A stretch of 64,000 nucleotides of DNA from Phycisphaeraceae bacterium (GTDB lineage Bacteria > Planctomycetota > Phycisphaerae > Phycisphaerales > Zrk34): the NCBI GenBank assembly GCA_028282805.1, contig JANQHD010000024.1, positions 62,001 through 126,000 of the forward strand, given 5' to 3'. Both the position numbers and the translations under genes were made by a program. Below the pieces are notes generated by a model. That model did not search any database. It was not told the origin of the DNA and saw only the letters and a list, made by a program, of their open reading frames with translations. This document shows positions 1 to 10,110 of this stretch, one piece after another (the first letter of the stretch is position 1; the number at the start of each line of letters is the position of its first letter).

Positions 1-1796
1 ATGATGACCTCGCGCTTCTGCGTGCGGACCTCGTCGCTGCGGAACGCCCCGCCCACGACGGGCAGGTCGCCGAGCAGCGGCACCTTGTCGCGCACGGAGG
101 TCATGTCTTTCTCGACGAGGCCGCCGATGATGAACGGCGTGTTGTTGGCGATGCGGCCGTAGGTCTGCACGCGCCGCGTGGCGATGGTGGGGGCCTCGGC
201 GAGGATGTCGCCGCCGGCGTCGCGGATGATCAGCTCTTCGCCGGGCACCTCGGCGGAGACGATGCCGTCGATCTGCATCGACACCTCCTCGTCGTCCGCG
301 GCGATGCGCGGGCGCACGTTCAGCAGGATGCCCACGGGGATGTACGAGAACTGGAAGCTGATGCGGTCGCCGCCGCGCAGGCCCGAGGCGCTGGTGGCGA
401 CGGGGATCTCACGCCCCACACGCAGCGACGCCTGGCGGTTGTCCAGCGTCAGCACGCTCGGGCGGGAGAGGATCTCCGCCTGGCCGTTGCGGATCAGCGC
501 CTGGAGTTGTGCGTTGAAATGGCCGAACACGTCGTTGATCGAGATGTCGAGCGTCGGCTCATCACCCGTCGCGAAATCGGGCAGCCGGCCGAGCTTGATG
601 TCGTCGACGTTGCTGAACGGTTCGTTGTTGAAGGGCGTGTTCAGTTCCCACTTGACGCCGAGTTCCTTGAGGCCGGTCTCGCTGATCTCGAGCACCATGG
701 CCTCGATGAGGATCTGCTTGGCGGGCACGTCGATGGTCTTGCGGATGCGGTCGACGACCTCGGAGAACTGCTCGGGGTGGGCGGGGTGGTACATGACCAT
801 CAGGTCCATGACCGGCGCCGCGGAGGTGCGTGCGGGCAGGCTGGTTGGCAGCGAGGGTGTCATGGTCAGGCCGAACGCGCCCTTCGTGCCGCCGGTGCCG
901 CCGACGAGGTCGGTGCTGGACGCGCCGGGCATCGACACGATCACGGGCAGCTTTTTGACGTCGATGTTGCCGGAGGGCTGGACGATCTCTTCCTTGCCCA
1001 GCCCCTTGCCGCCGGGCTTGTACTCGACGGTCTGGTAGCCGAGCGTTTTGAGCATGCCCAGGCAGCGGTCGGCCTCGATGTAGCTGAGCGTGAGGGTGCT
1101 GGTCGCCAGGTCGCGCGGGGCGACGGTGGCGTACTGCTTGTCGAGCGCCTTGCGCCCTTCGGCGAGGTGTTTTTCGACGGCGCTGATGTCGGCGTTGGCC
1201 TTGGGTTGGGCGCCGTCGGCGAGGGTCAGGCCGTGCACGTAGATGTGCGGGGGCTGGCTGCGGAAGGTCTTGTAACCGATGCGGATCATGCGCAGGCCGC
1301 CGGGCGCCTGGCGTGCGAGGGTGCGGATGCCGTGCACGCCCTCGGGGGTGGCGGTGAGGTTCGCGGCCAGCGCGTCGCCGGCCTCGGTGTAGCCGTGCTG
1401 TGTGCTGAGGCGGGTGATGGCCACGTCGATCAGCTCTTCGACCTCGATGCGGTTGAGGCCGGGCATGGGGATGAAGGTGCTGATCGCGGGTTGAGCTTTG
1501 GGCTGGGGTTTGGGGGCCGGTTTCGGCGCGGGCTTGGGTGGCGCTTTGGGCGCGGGCTTCGGTTGGGCCGCCGGTTGCTTGGCGGGTGGGGCGGCCTTGG
1601 GCGTTTGCTTGGGCGCGGGCCTGGCGTCCTGGGCCAGCGCGGGCGTCGCAACGTAGCTCATCAAGCCCATCAGCACCCCGACGAGCAACAGGCGCAGCGT
1701 CGGCCAAGTGCCGCTGGCTTCGGGGTCCCGCTGATCGGGTGCGGGCGGTGGGTCGAACGGGCTTTCGTTGAGGGCGTCGTTGACACCGGTGCGCAT
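1..1796 (-). CDS. Secretin (type II/IV pilus-type outer-membrane channel), 3' end outside window
   Basis: Outer-membrane secretin subunit of a type II secretion or type IV pilus-like system. The C-terminal part reads TPFIIGGLVEK, then VPLLGDLPVVGGAFRS and KREVII, the secretin-domain signature. Upstream lie N-domain-like segments and a Pro/Ala/Lys-rich linker (about residues 60-95) after a hydrophobic stretch ending ATPALA, a probable signal peptidase site. ATG at 1796 is chosen because GGAGG (1802-1806) lies 5 bases upstream. The n-region of about 34 residues is long for a signal peptide. No stop codon separates this frame from the ABC gene upstream, so a fused product cannot be excluded. No other secretion genes are visible. 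Confidence 0.87.
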   Translation of the reverse strand, partial: MRTGVNDALNESPFDPPPAPDQRDPEASGTWPTLRLLLVGVLMGLMSYVATPALAQDARPAPKQTPKAAPPAKQPAAQPKPAPKAPPKPAPKPAPKPQPKAQPAISTFIPMPGLNRIEVEELIDVAITRLSTQHGYTEAGDALAANLTATPEGVHGIRTLARQAPGGLRMIRIGYKTFRSQPPHIYVHGLTLADGAQPKANADISAVEKHLAEGRKALDKQYATVAPRDLATSTLTLSYIEADRCLGMLKTLGYQTVEYKPGGKGLGKEEIVQPSGNIDVKKLPVIVSMPGASSTDLVGGTGGTKGAFGLTMTPSLPTSLPARTSAAPVMDLMVMYHPAHPEQFSEVVDRIRKTIDVPAKQILIEAMVLEISETGLKELGVKWELNTPFNNEPFSNVDDIKLGRLPDFATGDEPTLDISINDVFGHFNAQLQALIRNGQAEILSRPSVLTLDNRQASLRVGREIPVATSASGLRGGDRISFQFSYIPVGILLNVRPRIAADDEEVSMQIDGIVSAEVPGEELIIRDAGGDILAEAPTIATRRVQTYGRIANNTPFIIGGLVEKDMTSVRDKVPLLGDLPVVGGAFRSDEVRTQKREVI

Positions 1797-3560
1797 CATG
1801 TCCTCCGCGTCGGCGTCCGGCGGGCCGGTGAACTCGATGCGCCCGTCGACGAGTTGCACGACCACGTCCGCGTGGCGGATCAGGTCGGGGTTGTGGGTGA
1901 TCATGAGGGTGGTCTTGCCTCGCATGAATTGCCGGATGGCGGGGATGATCTGGTCCTGGCTGGCCGCGTCGATGGAGGCGGTGGCCTCGTCGAGGATGAG
2001 GATGCGGGGGTTCTTGAGCATGGCGCGGGTGAGGGTGATGCGTTGCATCTCGCCGCGGCTGAGGGTCACGCCGTTCTCGCCCACGCGGGTCTGGTAGCCG
2101 TCGGGCAGCTTGGTGATGAACTCGTGGGCGCCGGTGTAGCGGGCGGTGTCGATGATCTGGCGCATCGTCGCGTCGGGCCGGGCGTAGCGCAGGTTCTCAA
2201 AGATCGAGGCGTTGAACAGGAAGCACTCCTGGAAGGCGATGCCGATCGAGCTGCGCAGGTGTTGCAGGTCGTACCTCCGCACGTCGACGCCGTCGACCAT
2301 CACCTGCCCGCAATTGGGGTCGAGGAAGCGCGGCACGAGGTTGACCAGCGTGCTCTTGCCGGCGCCGCTGGGCCCGACGATGGCGCACACTTGGCCGGCG
2401 GGGATGGTGAGGTTGACGTCGTCGAGCACGGGGCCGGCGTCGTCGTAGCCGAAGCCGACGCCGTGGAACTCGATGTCGCCGCGGATGGCGCGGAAGACCG
2501 GGTCTTCGCTGACCGGCTCGGTCTCGTCGTGGTCGAGCAGTTCGAACACGCGGTCGATGCACGCGGTGGCCCGGGTCATCTTCGCGAAGCTGCTCATCAG
2601 CTCGCCCACCGTGGGGTACAGCATGAGCACGTAGCCGTGGAACGCGAGGAAGTCGCCGGTCTTCATGTGCCCGGCGATCACCTGGTAGGCGCCGAAGCCG
2701 ATCAGCGACATGGTGCCGATGCCCACGAGCACGTCGGCGATGACCTTCTGCCACACGTGGTAGCGCTGGCTGCGGAGCTGGCTGTCACGCGAGGTGCCGA
2801 TGGCCTGCTGGAACTGCTGCTTCTCCCGGCGTTCGGCGCCGAAGCCCTTGACGACCTCCATGCCCAGGAACTTCTCGATCAGGTTGCCGTGCACGACGGC
2901 CAATTGGTGCTGGGCGACCTTGCTCGCTTCCTTGATCGGCCGACGGAAGTAGTAAAACGCGAACAGGTGCAACGGCAGCACGACCGTCGCCACGATCGCC
3001 AGCGGCCAGTTGATCGCGTACAGGAACGCCACCAGCCCCAGGAACATCAGCGTCGATTGCAGAAGCGTCGGCAGCGTGTCCTGGATGAACTGCTGCACCA
3101 CGAAGCTGTCGTTCATCACCCGGCTGGAGACCTTGCCGGGGTTGTTCTGCCGGTAGAACTTCAGCGACATCTGCTGGAGCTGCTCGAACAACCGCTTGCG
3201 CAGGGAGAAGGCGACGTTCTCGCCGAGCTGCACGATCTTGAACTTGCTGTTGAAGAACAGCACCTGCCGGGCGATGTAGACCGTGAGGAACCCGGCCAGC
3301 ACCATCCACAGGAACAGGATCCGGCCGTTGGCGAAGACCTCGTCGACCAGCACCTTGAGCATGAACGGCGGGGCGAGGTTGACCAGCACCAGCCCGAACA
3401 GCATCCCCAGCACGATCGATATCCGCCGGCCGTGCGGCAGCAGCAGCTGACCGAGGCGGCGCAGCGAGGAGTGCGAGTCGAGCAGGGAGTGTGGCTCATC
3501 GTCGTCCAAGGGCGAGCCGTCCTGCTTGCCGTTGGTCCAACGCTTGAATGACGCGATCAT
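1797..3560 (-). CDS. ABC exporter, fused membrane and ATPase domains (MsbA-like); frame runs on into the secretin
   Basis: Half-transporter with an N-terminal six-helix membrane domain (about residues 45-330) and a C-terminal nucleotide-binding domain (about 360-575). Walker A is GPSGAGKS (397-404), the Q-loop lies in AFQE, Walker B is ILILDEATAS and the switch histidine is in MITH. The signature motif reads LSRGE instead of LSGGQ, an unusual change. The substrate is unknown; lipid or drug-like molecules are typical for the family. Start ATG at 3560 follows AGGTGG. The reading frame has no stop at the natural end (after ..FTGPPDADAED) and continues in phase into the secretin; the end given here is the junction ATG, not a stop. 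Confidence 0.88.
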
Positions 3561-3783
3561 GTCACCACCTGACTGTCCGTTGCCCGGAGATGGGCCAATC
3601 CTCCCTGATCAGCCCCGCCGGCCGCTGAAAAACTAGACGCCCGGCCGGGTCGGGTTTTGCTTGTAAGACGACTTGGGGGCCGGGCTTGGTTCAAATCGGG
3701 CCCGCGACGGGGTGTTGGTATTGCGCAGCGTTTGTTATCGGAAACCGCCCGCGGCGGGTGGTGCCCGGATTTAGGAACATTTC
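3561..3783. other. Divergent intergenic region between the ABC gene and rpmF
   Basis: The gap between the two divergent genes is 334 bases (3561-3894). It holds the rpmF promoter and 5' UTR on the right and presumably the ABC promoter on the left, for which I could not assign convincing -35 and -10 boxes. Short open frames here lack plausible start signals and are not reported as genes. A CCCGGCCGGG palindrome lies near 3640-3650. Confidence 0.5.
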
Positions 3784-3812
3784 TTGACGTATCCCCAATC
3801 ACCGCTTAATTT
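3784..3812 (+). promoter_or_regulatory. Probable sigma70 promoter of rpmF-plsX-fab
   Basis: TTGACG (3784-3789), a 17-base spacer and TAATTT (3807-3812). This predicts a 5' UTR of about 75 bases before rpmF, and it is the only good promoter-like pair in the gap. Confidence 0.6.
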
Positions 3813-3894
3813 ACGCGACTCGGTAGCAGCGCCCGGGCCCCGGCTCGGGCGTTGGTCATCGGGGATCAACCGCCCTCGTTTAAAGGAAAACCCC

Positions 3895-4080
3895 ATGCTC
3901 CCCGTCAAGCGAACCAGCCGGTCCCGCCGCAATAACCGCCGCAGCCACCACGCGCTGACGGCCAAGCGGACCGTGGCCTGCCCCAACTGCGGCACCCCCA
4001 AGCTCCCGCACACCGCCTGCAACAACTGCGGCTACGTCCGCCCCGGTCTGTTCCTCAAGCAAGGCGACGAGGAAGAGTAA
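3895..4080 (+). CDS. rpmF: 50S ribosomal protein L32
   Basis: Small basic protein of the large ribosomal subunit, 61 residues, normal for L32. It starts MLPVKRTSRSRRNNRRSHH and has a zinc-ribbon pattern C-x2-C-x8-C-x2-C (CPNC then CNNC), so it is the zinc-binding form. Start ATG at 3895 follows AAGGA (3883-3887); the in-frame upstream extension has no ribosome site. It lies 3 bases before plsX, the conserved rpmF-plsX-fab arrangement that links ribosome and membrane synthesis. Confidence 0.96.
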   Translation: MLPVKRTSRSRRNNRRSHHALTAKRTVACPNCGTPKLPHTACNNCGYVRPGLFLKQGDEEE

Positions 4081-4083
4081 TCC

Positions 4084-5121
4084 ATGCGGATCGCCCTCGA
4101 CGTCATGGGCGGCGACAACGCCCCTGACGCCATCCTCGACGGCGCGCTCGACGCGCTCGACCTGTTCGGTCCCGATGACCGCCTCGTCCTCGTCGGCGAC
4201 GGCGAGGTCATCGCCGACACCCTCGTCGAGCGCGGCTGCAAGGACGAGCCGCGCCTCGTCATCGAGCCGACCACCCAGGTGATCGGCATGGACGAATCGC
4301 CCGTCGAAGCGATCCGAGTCAAAACCGACAGCTCCCTGACCCGCATGGCCTGGCTCGGCTCCCGCAAGGCGCCCGCCGACCAGCGCGTCGACGTGATCAT
4401 CTCCGCCGGCAACACCGGCGCCTGCGTCGCCGCCGCCCAGATGTACATGCGCCGCCTGGCCAACGTGCACCGGCCCGGCATCGCCGTGACCATCCCCACG
4501 TTCTTCGGCCCCCTCGTCCTCTGCGACGTCGGCGCCAACATCGTCCCCAAGCCCCACCACCTCTACCAGTACGGCCACATGGGCGCACTGTACGCCAGCG
4601 AAATTCACGGCGTCGAGAACCCCCGCGTCGCGATCATGTCCGTCGGCGGCGAGGAGGGCAAGGGCACCGGTTTGGTCAAAGAGACCCACACGCTGATGAA
4701 GAGCGACCCGACGCTAAACTACGTCGGTTACGCCGAGGGCCGCGACCTGTTCAACGGCGAGGCCGACGTGGTCGTCACCGAGGGCTTCACCGGCAACGTC
4801 GTGCTCAAGCTGGCCGAGGGCCTGGCCGCCGGGCTGTTCAAGACCATCGCCCGCGAGATCTTCGAGATCGACCCCGAGCTGGCCGTGAAGTTCGAGCCCG
4901 TCGTCAAGCGCATCTACGCCAAGCACGACTACCACGAGTACGGCGGCGCGCCACTGCTCGGCGCCAACGGCATCTGCCTGATCAGCCACGGCTCGTCCGA
5001 GGCCCGCACGATCACCGCCGCGATCCGCAACGCCGTCGATTACATCGCGCACGGGGTCAACGACAAGATCGTCACCGTGCTCGGCGAAGCGGAGAAACGC
5101 ATCGGCGAGGTGACCGCATGA
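4084..5121 (+). CDS. plsX: Phosphate acyltransferase PlsX
   Basis: Peripheral membrane enzyme that converts acyl-ACP to acyl-phosphate, the first committed step of phosphatidic acid synthesis by the PlsX/PlsY route. The 345-residue product has the family N-terminus ALDVMGGDNAPDAILDGA and the later TEGFTGNVVLKLAEG and GGAPLLGANG segments. It sits between rpmF and fabH. The last four bases (ATGA) overlap the fabH start, so the two are probably translationally coupled. Confidence 0.97.
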   Translation: MRIALDVMGGDNAPDAILDGALDALDLFGPDDRLVLVGDGEVIADTLVERGCKDEPRLVIEPTTQVIGMDESPVEAIRVKTDSSLTRMAWLGSRKAPADQRVDVIISAGNTGACVAAAQMYMRRLANVHRPGIAVTIPTFFGPLVLCDVGANIVPKPHHLYQYGHMGALYASEIHGVENPRVAIMSVGGEEGKGTGLVKETHTLMKSDPTLNYVGYAEGRDLFNGEADVVVTEGFTGNVVLKLAEGLAAGLFKTIAREIFEIDPELAVKFEPVVKRIYAKHDYHEYGGAPLLGANGICLISHGSSEARTITAAIRNAVDYIAHGVNDKIVTVLGEAEKRIGEVTA

Positions 5122-6116
5122 ACCAAAAGCCATCAGGGGTCAGGATCGCCGGCACGGGCGTCAGTATCCCGCCGCGCATACTCACCAACGCCGACCTCGA
5201 AAAGATGGTCGACACGTCGGACGAGTGGATCACCCAGCGCACCGGCATCAAGACGCGCCACATCGCCGACAAGGGCGTGCCCAACTCCGACCTGGGCGCC
5301 GAGGCCGTGACCGGCGCCCTTGAGGCCGCGGGCGTGGAGCCGGGCGAACTCGATCTGTTGCTGTGCGCCTCGATGACGCCGGACGTGATCTGCCCGGCCA
5401 TGGCGTGCACGATCGTCAAAAAGGTCGGCGCGATCCCCGCCGGCGCGATCGACATGAACATCGCCTGCACCGGGTTCGTCGCCGCCATGGGCTTCGCCGC
5501 CAACGCGATCGGCTCGGGCTTCTACAAGAACGTCGCCGTCGTCGCCTCCGAAACGCTCAGCCGCATCGTCGACTGGGAGGACCGCGGCACGTGCGTGCTG
5601 TTCGGCGACGCCGCGGCCGCGGCCATCGTCACCGCCTCGGACGACCCCCAGCAGAACTGCCTCTACCAGTCGCTCGGCTCCGACGGCAAACGCGGCGAAG
5701 CGCTGTACGTGCCGCGCACCGAGGCGGACGTGCCCGACAGTGAGAAGGAAACCTTCTCCGGCAAGTTCGACACTTTGCAGATGAACGGCCGGGCCGTGTA
5801 CAAGTTCGCCGTGCAGACGCTGGCCGACTGTGTCGAAGAGGCGTTGAACCACACCGGCCGGACCGCCGACGACATCAAGGTGGTGATCCCGCACCAGTCG
5901 AACATCCGCATGCTGAAAAGCGCGTGGAAGCGTTTGGGCTTCCCGGAAGAAAAGATCTACATCAACATCGACCGTCTCGGCAACACCTCCGCCGCCTCGG
6001 CCGGCATCGTGCTGCACGAGCTGATGGACTCCGGCCAGCTGCAAACCGGCGACGAGGTCATCTTCGTCGCCCAGGGCGGCGGCCTGAGCTGGGGCGCTTC
6101 ACTCTGGAAACTGTAA
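5118..6116 (+). CDS. fabH: 3-oxoacyl-ACP synthase III (FabH)
   Basis: Starts type II fatty acid synthesis by condensing acetyl-CoA with malonyl-ACP. The 332-residue protein keeps the thiolase-fold catalytic triad: Cys117 in IACTGF, His259 in VVIPHQSN and Asn289 in RLGNTSAAS. The N-terminus (DEWITQRTGIKTRH) and C-terminus (GGGLSWGA) match FabH. It overlaps plsX by four bases. Downstream, a short palindrome and 33 bases separate it from fabD. Confidence 0.97.
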   Translation: MNQKPSGVRIAGTGVSIPPRILTNADLEKMVDTSDEWITQRTGIKTRHIADKGVPNSDLGAEAVTGALEAAGVEPGELDLLLCASMTPDVICPAMACTIVKKVGAIPAGAIDMNIACTGFVAAMGFAANAIGSGFYKNVAVVASETLSRIVDWEDRGTCVLFGDAAAAAIVTASDDPQQNCLYQSLGSDGKRGEALYVPRTEADVPDSEKETFSGKFDTLQMNGRAVYKFAVQTLADCVEEALNHTGRTADDIKVVIPHQSNIRMLKSAWKRLGFPEEKIYINIDRLGNTSAASAGIVLHELMDSGQLQTGDEVIFVAQGGGLSWGASLWKL

Positions 6117-6124
6117 GGAACAGA

Positions 6125-6142
6125 GCCGCTCGCGGCTTAGCG
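6125..6142 (+). repeat. Palindromic repeat family B, copy 1 (fabH-fabD gap)
   Basis: Contains CCGCTCGCGGCTTAGCG (6126-6142), identical over 17 bases to 37092-37108. The core AGCCGCTCGCGGCT can form a tight hairpin. It begins 8 bases after the fabH stop and occupies the region where the fabD ribosome site would be expected. Confidence 0.75.
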
Positions 6143-6149
6143 ATGAACA

Positions 6150-7067
6150 ATGTCCGATTCATTAATCATCCTGTGCCCTGGTCAAGGCGCTCAACACGTC
6201 GGCATGGGCAAAGCGTGGGCGGAGGCTTCGAAGGCCGCCGCCGATACGTTTGCCGAAGCGAACGACATCCTCGGCTTCGACCTGGCCAAAGTTTGTTTTG
6301 AAGGCCCGGAAGAAGAGGTGACGCGCACCGATGTCGCACAGGCCGCGATCTACACGACGTCGACCGCCGCCGTGCGGGCGTTGGGGGAGCGAGGCACGAT
6401 CACCGGTGACTACGCCGCGGCCGCGGGGCTCTCGCTCGGTGAGTACACGGCCCTGCACCTCGCCGGCGTGTTCGGTTTCGCCGACGGCCTGAACCTCGTC
6501 CGCCAACGCGGCACGTTCATGCAGGAAGCGGCCGAGGCCAACGGCGGGTCGATGGTCGCCATCACCGGCGATGTGAGCGAAGACGCGATCCACGGGTTGT
6601 GCGACCAGGCCCGCGGCGACGGCGTGCTGGTGCCCGCGAACTTCAATAGCCCCATGCAGGTCGTGATCTCTGGCAGCGCCGACGCTTGCGAACGCTCGGT
6701 GCCGATCGCCACGGAGATGGGCTTCAAGCCCACGCCGCTGACGGTTGCCGGGGCGTTCCACTCGCCGTTGATGCAGGCCGCGGCCGACCGCATGGCCGCC
6801 GCGCTCGACGCGGTTGAGTTTGCCGTGCCGGCCGTGCGTGTGATGAGCAACGTCACCGGCGAACCGCACACCGACGACGCAGCGACGATCAAGCGGCGCC
6901 TCGTCGAGCAGATCACCCAATCGGTGCGTTGGAGCCAGAACTGCCAGTGGCTGGTGGCGAACGTGTCGGGTCGTTATGTCGAGCCCGCCCCCGGCAAGGT
7001 GCTGATGGGCTTGATGCGCCGCATCGACCGCAAGACGAAGGTGGAGAACCACGCCGAACCCAAGTAA
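6150..7067 (+). CDS. fabD: Malonyl-CoA:ACP transacylase
   Basis: Loads malonyl groups onto acyl carrier protein. The 305-residue enzyme has the GQGAQ oxyanion motif (11-15), the nucleophile Ser95 in GLSLGEY and His204 in GAFHSPLM. Start ATG at 6150 has no Shine-Dalgarno at normal distance. AAGGA lies at the fabH stop, before the family B hairpin, so hairpin folding might bring it closer; this is inference. The downstream gap carries a tandem copy of the stop region, a family A palindrome and an 8-base periodic array. Confidence 0.96.
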   Translation: MSDSLIILCPGQGAQHVGMGKAWAEASKAAADTFAEANDILGFDLAKVCFEGPEEEVTRTDVAQAAIYTTSTAAVRALGERGTITGDYAAAAGLSLGEYTALHLAGVFGFADGLNLVRQRGTFMQEAAEANGGSMVAITGDVSEDAIHGLCDQARGDGVLVPANFNSPMQVVISGSADACERSVPIATEMGFKPTPLTVAGAFHSPLMQAAADRMAAALDAVEFAVPAVRVMSNVTGEPHTDDAATIKRRLVEQITQSVRWSQNCQWLVANVSGRYVEPAPGKVLMGLMRRIDRKTKVENHAEPK

Positions 7068-7083
7068 CCCGCGCCCAAGTAAC

Positions 7084-7110
7084 CCGTTAGCCCCCGGTTC
7101 CACCGGGGGA
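7084..7110 (+). repeat. Palindromic repeat family A, copy 1 (fabD-fabG gap)
   Basis: CCGTTAGCCCCCGGTTCC followed by ACCGGGGG: one arm CCCCCGGT and the other ACCGGGGG form a hairpin. The element is related to 10111-10165, 45810-45837 and 48567-48595. A direct duplication, CCAAGTAACCCG, lies just before it, with one copy containing the fabD stop codon and the second 15 bases later. Confidence 0.8.
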
Positions 7111-7151
7111 TTCCGAAGGTTCCGGGTTTCCGGGGGTCCGGGCGTTCCGAG
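7111..7151 (+). repeat. Short 8-base periodic array before fabG
   Basis: About four to five degenerate units of the type TTCCGGGK (best phase from 7120) lie between the family A palindrome and fabG. They resemble the other short-period arrays in this window. Confidence 0.5.
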
Positions 7152-7165
7152 ATGGATCAGCGAAC

Positions 7166-7915
7166 ATGAGCGAGAAAAACCAAAAACGCGTCGCCGTCGT
7201 CACCGGGGCCAGCCGAGGCATCGGCGAAGCCATCGCCAAGGCGTTGGCCGAGCAAGGCCGGCACGTGGTGTTGGTCGCCCGCAGCGCCGAGCGGTTGGAA
7301 GCGGTCAAGGCCGCGATCGAGGCCGACGGCGGCAGCGCCTCGGTGAAGACCTGCGACGTGTCGGACAGCGAGTCGATCGAAGCGATGATCGAGTCGGTGT
7401 TCGAGGAAGAAGGCCGGCTGGACATTTTGGTGAACAACGCGGGCATCACGCGCGACACGCTGATCCTGCGGATGAGCGACGAGATGTTTGACGAGGTGAT
7501 CCAGACGAACCTCAAGTCGGCGTTCGTGGCCTGCCGGGCGGTGGCCAAGCCGATGGTGCGGGGCAAGTGGGGGCGGATCATCAACATCAGCTCGGTGGCT
7601 GGGCTGGTGGGCAACCCGGGCCAGGCGAACTACGCGGCGAGCAAGGCGGCGCTTCTGGGGCTGACCAAGTCGCTGGCCAAGGAGCTGGCGGGCAAGAACA
7701 TCACGGCCAACGTGGTGGCGCCGGGCTTTGTGGAGACGGACATGACGGCGGACCTGCCGGAGGCGGTCAAGGAGGGGGTCAAGACCTTCACGCCGCTCAA
7801 GCGGATGGGCACGTCCGAGGAAATCGCGGCGGCGGTGGCGTATTTCGCCTCGGAGGCCGCGTCGTACACCACCGGGCAGGTGCTGGCGGTGGACGGCGGA
7901 ATGACCATGATTTAG
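7166..7915 (+). CDS. fabG: 3-oxoacyl-ACP reductase
   Basis: NADPH-dependent short-chain dehydrogenase that reduces 3-ketoacyl-ACP in fatty acid elongation. The 249-residue protein has the Rossmann motif TGASRGIG (14-21), NNAG at 90-93, and the catalytic Ser143, Tyr156 and Lys160 (ISSVAG and YAASK). The C-terminal GQVLAVDGGMTM is typical of FabG. It lies between fabD and acpP as in many bacteria. Confidence 0.97.
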   Translation: MSEKNQKRVAVVTGASRGIGEAIAKALAEQGRHVVLVARSAERLEAVKAAIEADGGSASVKTCDVSDSESIEAMIESVFEEEGRLDILVNNAGITRDTLILRMSDEMFDEVIQTNLKSAFVACRAVAKPMVRGKWGRIINISSVAGLVGNPGQANYAASKAALLGLTKSLAKELAGKNITANVVAPGFVETDMTADLPEAVKEGVKTFTPLKRMGTSEEIAAAVAYFASEAASYTTGQVLAVDGGMTMI

Positions 7916-7939
7916 CGTAAACCGAGCCTTTCGGGCGGC

Positions 7940-7968
7940 TTGGCAGTCGCACCATAGGCCGATATAGT
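7940..7968 (+). promoter_or_regulatory. Strong sigma70-type promoter of acpP
   Basis: TTGGCA (7940-7945), a 17-base spacer and TATAGT (7963-7968), close to consensus. This gives acpP its own transcript, as expected for one of the most abundant cell proteins; the 5' UTR is about 60 bases. Confidence 0.75.
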
Positions 7969-8033
7969 GCCCGCAAACGCGGCACGACGGAGCAACCGCG
8001 GCGGACCGAACCGCCTCTTAAGGAGAGTCTTAC

Positions 8034-8285
8034 ATGGAACGCGACGAGATCAAAAGCAAGGTGATCGACATCGTGGCTGAGCAGATGGGCGTCGACAAGG
8101 GCGAGATCAACGACGAGACGCACTTCATCAACGACCTGAACGCCGATTCGCTCGACACCGTCGAGCTGGTCATGGAGTTCGAGGACGAGTTCGAGACCTC
8201 GATCCCCGACGAAGAGGCGGAAAAGATCCAGACCGTCGGCCAGGCGATCGATTACATCGTCGCTCACATCGATCAGGCCGACTGA
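8034..8285 (+). CDS. acpP: Acyl carrier protein
   Basis: Small acidic carrier of growing acyl chains. The 83-residue protein has the conserved [14 protein letters not shown] segment, where Ser39 receives the 4'-phosphopantetheine arm. AAGGAG (8020-8025) is 8 bases before the ATG. It is flanked by fabG and fabF and preceded by its own near-consensus promoter. Confidence 0.98.
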   Translation: MERDEIKSKVIDIVAEQMGVDKGEINDETHFINDLNADSLDTVELVMEFEDEFETSIPDEEAEKIQTVGQAIDYIVAHIDQAD

Positions 8286-8395
8286 ACCAGCGATTCACGC
8301 CGCCCGACCCGTGAGGGCGGCCTAAGGCCCGCGGTGCGCGGTGGTCCCGTGTGGACGCCCGCCCATGCGCCGGCCGATACAGGAAACCTTTCCCG

Positions 8396-9634
<1,239 letters not shown>

Positions 9635-9637
9635 GTC

Positions 9638-9700
9638 GGGTTCCGGGTCTCGGCTTCCGGGGGCCGGGTTTCGTCATTCGCACTTCGAGTTTCGAGTTTT
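9638..9700 (+). repeat. Heptanucleotide array after fabF (nine 7-base units)
   Basis: Nine consecutive 7-base units fit the frame GNNNTTC, drifting from GGGTTCC at 9638 to GAGTTTC at 9687. Eight of nine end in C and all begin with G. It starts 3 bases after the fabF stop codon and fills most of the gap to the next gene. Confidence 0.75.
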
Positions 9701-9747
9701 GACCGCCGCGCTCAACCTCGGCGGCCCAGTTGTCCGATAAGACCCCT

Positions 9748-10074
9748 ATGCCTGTGGAAGACGTCAGCACGATCCTCCAGCTCCAGGTGCCGGTGATCGT
9801 CCGCATCGGCCACCGCCGCATGCCCGTCGGCGAGGTGCTCAACCTCTCGCCCGGCTCGATCATCGAGCTGACCAAGGGCTTCGACGACCCGCTCGACCTG
9901 ATGGTCAACAACCGCCAGATCGGCCAGGGCACCGCCGTCAAGGTCGGCGAATACTTCGGCCTGAAAGTCTCCGCCGTCGGCGACGCCGAAGACCGCATCC
10001 GCGCCCTCGGCCCCGAAGCCCCCGGCACCCCCGAGGCCCCCGAAAGCGCCGTCGAAGAACCGGCCGCCGAGTGA
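9748..10074 (+). CDS. FliN/SpoA-domain protein (flagellar motor switch FliN-like)
   Basis: About 108 residues. Residues 5-80 (LQLQVPVIVRIGHRRMPVGE, then SPGSIIELTKGFDDPLDLMV and GTAVKVGEYFGLKV) match the SpoA/FliN C-terminal fold that builds the flagellar C-ring or the secretion sorting platform. The tail is rich in Pro, Ala and Glu. No flagellar or secretion operon surrounds it, so its partner is unclear. ATG at 9748 is used; an in-frame TTG at 9730 is an alternative. Confidence 0.85.
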   Translation: MPVEDVSTILQLQVPVIVRIGHRRMPVGEVLNLSPGSIIELTKGFDDPLDLMVNNRQIGQGTAVKVGEYFGLKVSAVGDAEDRIRALGPEAPGTPEAPESAVEEPAAE

Positions 10075-10109
10075 TCACACCGAACTGCGATCTGCGATCA
10101 TGCGCACAC
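10075..10109 (+). repeat. Heptanucleotide array directly after the fliN-like stop
   Basis: Starting at the base after the TGA, five 7-base units can be read (TCACACC, GAACTGC, GATCTGC, GATCATG, CGCACAC). The tandem CTGCGAT pair at 10085-10098 is exact. The array runs into the family A palindrome. Confidence 0.6.
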
Positions 10110-10110
10110 C

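Noticed and set aside
507-3551. Plus-strand open frame of 1014 codons
   Set aside because: It is the shadow of the GC-rich minus-strand ABC and secretin genes; the protein is low-complexity and the opposite strand has clear ABC and secretin motifs.
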